64,000 nucleotides of DNA, from contig NZ_FNJA01000001.1 of the NCBI RefSeq assembly GCF_900104385.1, forward strand, positions 1 through 64,000, in the 5' to 3' direction. The DNA comes from Rhodoferax sp. OV413 (lineage in GTDB: Bacteria; Pseudomonadota; Gammaproteobacteria; Burkholderiales; Burkholderiaceae_C). Positions 59,275 to 64,000 of the stretch are shown here, in pieces; the stretch's first letter is position 1, and the number at the start of each line of letters is the position of its first letter. The position numbers and the translations under genes are program-made. The notes beneath the pieces are model-generated. The model was given only the letters and a program-made list of their open reading frames with translations, was not told the origin of the DNA and searched no databases.

Positions 59275-60318
59275 ATGCCCATCCACGCCCTGTACGCGCT
59301 AAGCGCCGCGCTGTTGTTCGGCATGGCCACGCCGCTGGCCAAGCTGCTGCTGAATAGCGTCAGCCCGCTGATGCTGGCGGCCCTGCTGTACCTGGGCTCG
59401 GGCCTGGGTCTGGCCTGCGTGCGCCTGCTGCGGCGCCAATCCACCGTGCTGCCGCAGGGGCCTGAATGGCTGTGGCTGGCGGGCGCGGTACTGGCTGGTG
59501 GCGTGGCCGGCCCGGTGTTGCTGATGCTGGGCCTGGGCGGCTTCAGCGCCTCGGGTGCGTCCTTGCTGCTGAACAGCGAAGGCGTGCTGACGGCCTTGCT
59601 GGCCTGGTGCGTGTTCAAGGAAAACTTCGACCGCCGCATCGCCCTGGGCATGCTGGCGATTGTGGCCGGTGCATTGGTGCTGGGCTGGCCTGGTCCTGCG
59701 GGTCTGCAGGGCGGCAGCCTGGCGAGTGCGGGGCTGATCGTCGCCGCTTGCCTGGCCTGGGCCATAGACAACAACCTCACGCGCAAAGTGTCCCTGGCCG
59801 ATGCCGGCTTTATCGCCATGGCCAAGGGCCTGGCGGCTGGCAGCGTGAGCCTGCTGCTGGCCTGGGCCAGTGGCGCGGTGCTGCCGCCGGCTGGCGTGGT
59901 GGCGCAGGCGGCGCTGCTGGGCTTTGCCAGCTATGGCGTGAGCCTGGTGTTGTTTGTGCTGGCATTGCGGCATCTGGGCACCGCCCGCACCGGCGCGTAT
60001 TTTGCGGTGGCACCGTTTGCCGGCGCGCTGCTGTCGGTCTGGCTGCTGGACGAGCCCGTGACCTGGCAGTTGCTGCTGGGCGGGGCACTGATGGCCGTGG
60101 GTGTGCTGCTGCATCTGGCCGAACGCCATGTGCATGCCCATGCGCATGGGCCGCAAGAGCACGACCACATGCACACCCATGGCGCTGATGAGCACCACCA
60201 CCACGACCATCCGTTCCCGGTGGCCGCTGGCACATCGCATCGGCATCTACACCAGCACCTGCCGCTGGTGCATACCCATCCGCACTTCCCCGATGCCCAC
60301 CACGGGCACAGCCATTAA
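59275..60318 (+). CDS. DMT/EamA-family exporter with His-rich C-terminus
   Basis: A 347 aa membrane protein with ten hydrophobic helices in two EamA repeats (starting ALYALSAALLFGMATPLAKLL; second repeat GARTG AYFAVAPFAGALLSVWLLDEPVTW). Unusually for this family, the last 65 residues are a cytoplasmic tail with more than 20 His (HVHAHAHGPQEHDHMHTHGADEHHHHDH, shown here only as its composition: His, Asp, Gln, Gly), resembling tails of nickel, cobalt and zinc carriers. A metal-related role is inferred. It is divergent from the Cys-rich protein gene and convergent with the HMA-MauE gene. Confidence 0.83.
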   Translation: MPIHALYALSAALLFGMATPLAKLLLNSVSPLMLAALLYLGSGLGLACVRLLRRQSTVLPQGPEWLWLAGAVLAGGVAGPVLLMLGLGGFSASGASLLLNSEGVLTALLAWCVFKENFDRRIALGMLAIVAGALVLGWPGPAGLQGGSLASAGLIVAACLAWAIDNNLTRKVSLADAGFIAMAKGLAAGSVSLLLAWASGAVLPPAGVVAQAALLGFASYGVSLVLFVLALRHLGTARTGAYFAVAPFAGALLSVWLLDEPVTWQLLLGGALMAVGVLLHLAERHVHAHAHGPQEHDHMHTHGADEHHHHDHPFPVAAGTSHRHLHQHLPLVHTHPHFPDAHHGHSH

Positions 60319-60322
60319 GGCC

Positions 60323-61024
60323 TTATAGCCAGAGCGCCGCAGCGGCCATCAGCACCATGCCGACGTCTTCGATGATGGTCACGGTGGACATGGGCAGCTG
60401 GAACACCGTGCCCAGGCAGGCACAGCGGATCGCGCGTTTGTCCAGCACCGCGCCAATCACGCCGATGGCCGAGAAGCCCATCACCACCAAGGTCACTGCA
60501 TTGGTCCACAGCGGCGCGAAGTTGGCCAGATAGGCCACGCCCAGCGCCAGCTCGACATACGGGTAGATATGGCCCCAGGGCCGCCAGCGCCGTGCCAGCA
60601 GGTCGTAGCCCGCATAGGCATCGGCAAATGCGGGCACATCCAGCAGCTTGAAGAACGAGAACACCAGGAAGAAGCCGGCCATGAAGTAGCGCATGGTTTC
60701 CATGCCGTGGACCTGCGCGCCTTGCACCAGCATGCTGGCACCGAGGATGTAGGCCAGGATCAGGAGCAGCGGGCGGTAGGTGGCGAACCAGCTGGGGGCG
60801 AGGGCGGCTGGCACGGGTGGAGGCTCGACCACGGCAGGGGCTGTGACTCCGTAGTGACTGCCCGCCAGCGCGGCTTGCAGGGTGTTGACATCCGCCGGGC
60901 CTGGCACCGTGGCCTGCGGTGGTTTCAACTGGACTTGTACGCCAGGGGCGACGGCTTCCAGTTTGGCTTGCACGCGCTTGACGCAGCCGCCGCAGGTCAT
61001 GCCGGTGATTTCAAAGGTGGTCAT
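60323..61024 (-). CDS. HMA-domain / MauE-like membrane fusion protein
   Basis: A 233 aa protein. Residues 1-65 form a heavy-metal-associated domain with MTCGGC (Cys11, Cys14). After a Pro-rich linker, residues about 85-233 contain four helices resembling MauE/DoxX-type proteins (YRPLLLILAYILGAS, AGFFLVFSFFKLLDVPAFADAYAGYDLLARRWRPWGHIYPYVELALG), with a CACLG motif near the C-terminus that may be redox-active or bind metal. It lies 20 bases downstream of copA and is likely cotranscribed. It may receive copper or maintain thiols for the ATPase; the exact role is unknown. Confidence 0.8.
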   Translation of the reverse strand: MTTFEITGMTCGGCVKRVQAKLEAVAPGVQVQLKPPQATVPGPADVNTLQAALAGSHYGVTAPAVVEPPPVPAALAPSWFATYRPLLLILAYILGASMLVQGAQVHGMETMRYFMAGFFLVFSFFKLLDVPAFADAYAGYDLLARRWRPWGHIYPYVELALGVAYLANFAPLWTNAVTLVVMGFSAIGVIGAVLDKRAIRCACLGTVFQLPMSTVTIIEDVGMVLMAAAALWL

Positions 61025-61044
61025 GGTGGTTTCACTCCAAGTGT

Positions 61045-63327
61045 TTAGTGTGTATCGGTTTTCAGCTTCGCATGGCGCAGCCGCAAGGCATTGCTGATGA
61101 CGGAGGCCGAGCTCAGGCTCATGGCCAGCGCCGCCACCATCGGCGACAGCAGCCAGCCGGTCCATGGGTACAGCACGCCGGCCGCCAGGGGCACGCCCAG
61201 CGCGTTGTAGACAAAGGCGAAGCCCAGGTTCTGCCGCATATTGGCAATCGTGGCCTGCGACAACGCCCGCGCCGTGGCAATGCCGCGCAGATCGCCTTTG
61301 ACCAGGGTGACCTGGGCGCTGTTCATCGCCACATCGGTGCCAGTGCCCATGGCGATGCCTACATCGGCCTGGGCCAATGCCGGCGCATCGTTGATGCCGT
61401 CACCGGCCATCGCCACCTTGCGGCCTTGTTGCTGCAGTTTTTTGACCAGGGCCAGCTTGTCGGCCGGCTTGACTTCGCCGTAGACCTCGGTGATGCCCAG
61501 CTGCCGGGCCACCGCCTGTGCCGTGCCCAGGCCGTCGCCGCTGGCCATCACGATGCGGATGCCCGCTGCCGTCAGCGCGGCCAGGGCTTCGGCGCTGCTG
61601 GGCTTGATGGGGTCGGCCACGGCCAGCAGCCCGGCCAGCCGGCCATCGACCGCCAGGTAGATGACGCTGGCGCCCTCGCTGCGCAAGGCTTCGGCCTGTG
61701 CCGCCAGCTCGGCCACCTCCACCCCGGCCTGCTGCATCAGTGCGGTATTGCCCAGGGCCAACGCTTGTCCATCCACCTGGCCGCTTACGCCTATGCCACT
61801 GGCAGACTCAAAGCCCGTGACCGCCGACAGCGCCAGATTGCGGCTACGGGCGGCACGCAGGATGGCGTCGGCCAGCGGGTGCTCGCTGCCCTGGTCCAGG
61901 CTGGCGGCCAGGCGCAGCAGTTCGTCGGCCTGGAAGCCGTTGCTAGGGATGACGCGGTGGAAGACCGGCTTACCTTCGGTCAGCGTGCCGGTTTTGTCGA
62001 CGATCAAGGTGTCGATCTGGCGGAAGTTCTCTATCGCCGCGGCATCGCGGAACAGCACGCCGTGGCTGGCGCCGCGCCCGGTGGCCACCATGATGGACAT
62101 GGGCGTGGCCAGGCCCAGCGCGCACGGGCAGGCAATGATCAGCACGGCCACCGCATTGATCAGGCCGTAAACCCAGCTGGGCGCGGGGCCGAAGATGCCC
62201 CAGGCCAGCAGGGTCAGCACGGCTACCGACACTACGCCGAACACAAAGTAGCCGGCAACAGAGTCGGCCATGCGCTGCATGGGCGCTTTGGAGCGCTGGG
62301 CCTGCACCACCATCTGCACGATCTGCGCAAGCATGGTGCTGGAGCCCACGCGTTCGGCCCGCATGGTGAGCGCGCCCGTGGTGTTCAGGGTGGCGCCGAT
62401 CAGTTTGTCGCCGCTGCGCTTGGTGACGGGCATGGGCTCGCCGGTCAGCATGGATTCGTCCACCGCGCTGCTGCCGTCCAGCACCAAACCGTCTACCGGC
62501 AGTTTTTCGCCGGGGCGCACGCGCAGGCGGTCGCCTATGTGCACATGGCTGAGCGGGATGTCGGCTTCGCTGCCGTCGTCGGCGATGCGGCGGGCGGTTT
62601 TCGGCGCCAGGCCAAGCAGGGATTTGATCGCCGCCGAGGTCTGCGAGCGGGCTTTCAGCTCCAGCAACTGGCCCAGCAGGGTGAGCGAAATGATCACCGC
62701 CGCCGCCTCGAAGTACACCGCCACCCGCCCCATGGACACAAAGGACGCGGGAAACACCTGCGGCGCTAGCGTGGCCACCAGGCTGTAGACAAAGGCCGCG
62801 CCCGTGCCCAGGCTGATCAGGGTCCACATATTCGGGCTGCGCGTGCGTACCGACTGCCAGCCCCGGACAAAAAACGGCCAGCCCGCCCACAGCACCACGG
62901 GCAGGCTCAGCAGCAGCTCGATCCAGCTTTGCACCTGCATGTCGAACCACTGCAGGCGGTGGCCGAGCATGGCTAGCAGCATCACCGCGGCACTCAGCGG
63001 CAGGGTCCACCAGAAGCGCCGGCGAAAGTCGGTCAGCTCGGGGTTTTCTGCCTCGTCCAGGCTGGGCATTTCGGGCTCCAGCGCCATGCCGCAGTGCGGG
63101 CAGCTGCCCGGGTGGTCTTGCCGCACCTCGGGGTGCATGGGGCAGGTGTAGACCGTGCCGACCACCGCCGCTTCCTGCTTACTCGCCGGAGGTGCCAGGT
63201 ATTTTTGCGGGTTGGCGGCGAACTTGGTTTTGCAGCCTGCGCTGCAAAAGTAATAGCTGTGGCCCGCGTGGGTGTGGGCGTGGGCGGACTGTGCGGTCAC
63301 CGTCATGCCGCAGACAGGGTCTTTCAT
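61045..63327 (-). CDS. copA: Copper-translocating P1B-type ATPase
   Basis: A 760 aa P-type ATPase exporting Cu(I). It starts with a YHS domain (residues 1-45, DPVCGMTV and [10 protein letters not shown]), followed by a heavy-metal-binding domain (YTCPMHPEV...CPHCGMAL, residues 60-82) in place of classical HMA domains. The membrane core has the Cu(I)-site CPC (Cys400-Pro-Cys402), TGE (295-297) and the phosphorylated Asp444 in DKTGT. The hinge [10 protein letters not shown] is present. A MerR-type promoter with a 19-base spacer precedes it, and AAGGAG lies before the ATG. Confidence 0.95.
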   Translation of the reverse strand: MKDPVCGMTVTAQSAHAHTHAGHSYYFCSAGCKTKFAANPQKYLAPPASKQEAAVVGTVYTCPMHPEVRQDHPGSCPHCGMALEPEMPSLDEAENPELTDFRRRFWWTLPLSAAVMLLAMLGHRLQWFDMQVQSWIELLLSLPVVLWAGWPFFVRGWQSVRTRSPNMWTLISLGTGAAFVYSLVATLAPQVFPASFVSMGRVAVYFEAAAVIISLTLLGQLLELKARSQTSAAIKSLLGLAPKTARRIADDGSEADIPLSHVHIGDRLRVRPGEKLPVDGLVLDGSSAVDESMLTGEPMPVTKRSGDKLIGATLNTTGALTMRAERVGSSTMLAQIVQMVVQAQRSKAPMQRMADSVAGYFVFGVVSVAVLTLLAWGIFGPAPSWVYGLINAVAVLIIACPCALGLATPMSIMVATGRGASHGVLFRDAAAIENFRQIDTLIVDKTGTLTEGKPVFHRVIPSNGFQADELLRLAASLDQGSEHPLADAILRAARSRNLALSAVTGFESASGIGVSGQVDGQALALGNTALMQQAGVEVAELAAQAEALRSEGASVIYLAVDGRLAGLLAVADPIKPSSAEALAALTAAGIRIVMASGDGLGTAQAVARQLGITEVYGEVKPADKLALVKKLQQQGRKVAMAGDGINDAPALAQADVGIAMGTGTDVAMNSAQVTLVKGDLRGIATARALSQATIANMRQNLGFAFVYNALGVPLAAGVLYPWTGWLLSPMVAALAMSLSSASVISNALRLRHAKLKTDTH

Positions 63328-63358
63328 GGCGGACTCCTTTGCAAACTGAATGCGCCGA

Positions 63359-63389
63359 GCATAAACTCCGTAGTCAACCCCAGAGTCAA
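63359..63389 (-). promoter_or_regulatory. MerR-type promoter of copA
   Basis: On the minus strand TTGACT (63384-63389) and TTATGC (63359-63364) are separated by 19 bases, the long spacer typical of promoters activated by MerR/CueR. ACTC and GAGT ends give partial dyad symmetry in the spacer. A MerR-family gene is divergent from copA. Confidence 0.7.
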
Positions 63390-63410
63390 GGGGTTTTACA
63401 AAGGTTTTTT

Positions 63411-63824
63411 ATGGATGCAGCCGCGACCACCCATCTCACCATTGGCAAACTGGCCAAAGCCGCCGGCGTGGGGGTGGAAACCATCCGTTACTACCAGCAG
63501 CGCAATCTGCTGCCGGTGCCCGCGTCTTCGGGCGCCTACCGCTACTACCCGGTGGCGCTGGGCCAGCGTATACGCTTCATCAAGCGCGCGCAGGAGCTGG
63601 GCTTCTCGCTGGACGAAGTGGCCGAGCTGCTGTCGCTGGAAGACGGCCTGGACCGCCAGTCGATACGCCAGATCGCCGGCCAGCGGCTGGACGAAATCCG
63701 CAGCCGCATGGCCGACCTGCAGCGCATGCAGCAGGCGTTGTCGCATCTGATAACCACCTGCGAGCACACGGGCAAGGAGCAGCCTTGCCCGATCATCGAC
63801 ACCCTGGCGGCGGACCGCCACTGA
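63411..63824 (+). CDS. MerR-family metal-responsive regulator
   Basis: A 137 aa regulator with the MerR N-terminal winged helix (LTIGKLAKAAGVGVETIRYYQQRNLLPVPASS ... YRYY) and a dimerisation helix. The metal loop has Cys117 and Cys126 (CEHTGKEQPCPII), spaced as in MerR (C-x8-C) rather than CueR (C-x7-C). However, the position of the third MerR ligand (Cys82) is Arg. So it is not a standard mercury sensor; a Cu(I)-type or other thiophilic-metal response is more likely, as it faces copA across a 19-base-spacer promoter. Confidence 0.88.
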   Translation: MDAAATTHLTIGKLAKAAGVGVETIRYYQQRNLLPVPASSGAYRYYPVALGQRIRFIKRAQELGFSLDEVAELLSLEDGLDRQSIRQIAGQRLDEIRSRMADLQRMQQALSHLITTCEHTGKEQPCPIIDTLAADRH

Positions 63825-64000
63825 TTACGGCGCGGGCTGGATATCGGTCACCACCAGCGCGCTGCCGATCTGCTCGGCGGTGAACTTCACCTTGTCGCCG
63901 GCCTTGATCTTCTCCAGCAGCGCCGGATTCTTCACCTGGAACACCATGCTCATGGGCGGCATCTCCAGGTTCTTGATCTCGCCGTGCTTGAGGGTGATTT
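63825..64000 (-). CDS. CusF-like periplasmic copper-binding protein (5' end outside the window)
   Basis: The C-terminal 57 residues of a gene that continues past the window edge. The reading frame includes KNLEMPPMSMVFQVKNPALL and GDKVKFTAEQIGSALVVTDIQPAP, the Met-rich copper-site and beta-barrel pattern of CusF-type chaperones (EMPPMSMVF carries the Met ligands). CusF-like proteins deliver Cu(I)/Ag(I) to efflux systems. Its stop codon is adjacent to that of the MerR-type regulator, facing it. Confidence 0.85.
   Translation of the reverse strand, partial: ITLKHGEIKNLEMPPMSMVFQVKNPALLEKIKAGDKVKFTAEQIGSALVVTDIQPAP

Noticed and set aside
57271-63824. Classical mercury resistance operon
   Set aside because: MerT- and MerP-like genes and a MerR-type regulator are present, but merA is absent, the regulator lacks Cys82, and the adjoining pump is CopA with a CPC motif. 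A copper-type system fits better.

Overview
The window is about 64 kb of GC-rich chromosomal DNA from a betaproteobacterium, most probably Burkholderiales, family Comamonadaceae (Rhodoferax/Polaromonas-like). This is inferred from the gene set (pssA followed by an attenuated leuA, imuA-imuB-dnaE2, clpS-clpA, edd-eda) and from a short interspersed repeat of a kind I associate with this family. Coding density is high. I see no rRNA, tRNA, CRISPR array, prophage or intact insertion sequence.

Layout. 0-4.6 kb: a TonB-dependent siderophore receptor with a Fur-box-like palindrome, divergent from a chemotaxis receptor. 4.7-9.8 kb: pssA, then a leucine attenuator (leader peptide and terminator) controlling two different 2-isopropylmalate synthases in tandem and a DUF1624 membrane protein. 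9.8-13.5 kb (minus strand): selO-msrB-yciB-bolA-parvulin, a run of overlapping genes. 13.6-15.8 kb: an acyl-CoA ligase and a small secreted protein. 16-19.6 kb: an MCE/Mla-type lipid transport operon. 19.7-24.8 kb: the SOS mutagenesis cassette imuA-imuB-dnaE2 with a LexA box. 24.9-28 kb: ppk-sixA with a Pho-box-like site, and a histone-H1-like protein. 28-33 kb: an EAL-CBS-GGDEF protein, clpS and clpA. 33-39.7 kb: an orphan ParA-like ATPase, a penicillin-binding endopeptidase, an IclR regulator, bpt-aat, pdxH and an aldehyde dehydrogenase. 40-44.5 kb: a sigma-54 activator divergent from the dehydrogenase, then the Entner-Doudoroff genes edd-eda. 44.5-52.6 kb: a metacaspase-like protease, glyoxalase I, a thioesterase, an RhlE-type helicase, EttA and a DUF1631 protein. 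52.7-57.1 kb: a membrane-anchored TAXI binding protein behind a sensor GGDEF/EAL protein. 57.2-64 kb: a metal-handling region with MerT/MerP-like proteins, a putative outer-membrane protein, a Cys-rich exported protein, a DMT exporter with a His-rich tail, an HMA-MauE fusion, CopA, a MerR-type regulator and a CusF-like protein cut by the window edge.

Connections. ClpS/ClpA and the two aminoacyl-tRNA-protein transferases together form the bacterial N-degron pathway. SelO and MsrB link redox signalling with methionine repair. The sigma-54 activator very likely drives the divergent aldehyde dehydrogenase, which has a good -24/-12 element. The most unusual features are the short repeat family that has become coding sequence in three proteins (in one case supplying a signal peptide), the probable AUC start codon of the MCE gene, the bacterial metacaspase, and the MerT/MerP/outer-membrane operon with no mercuric reductase.
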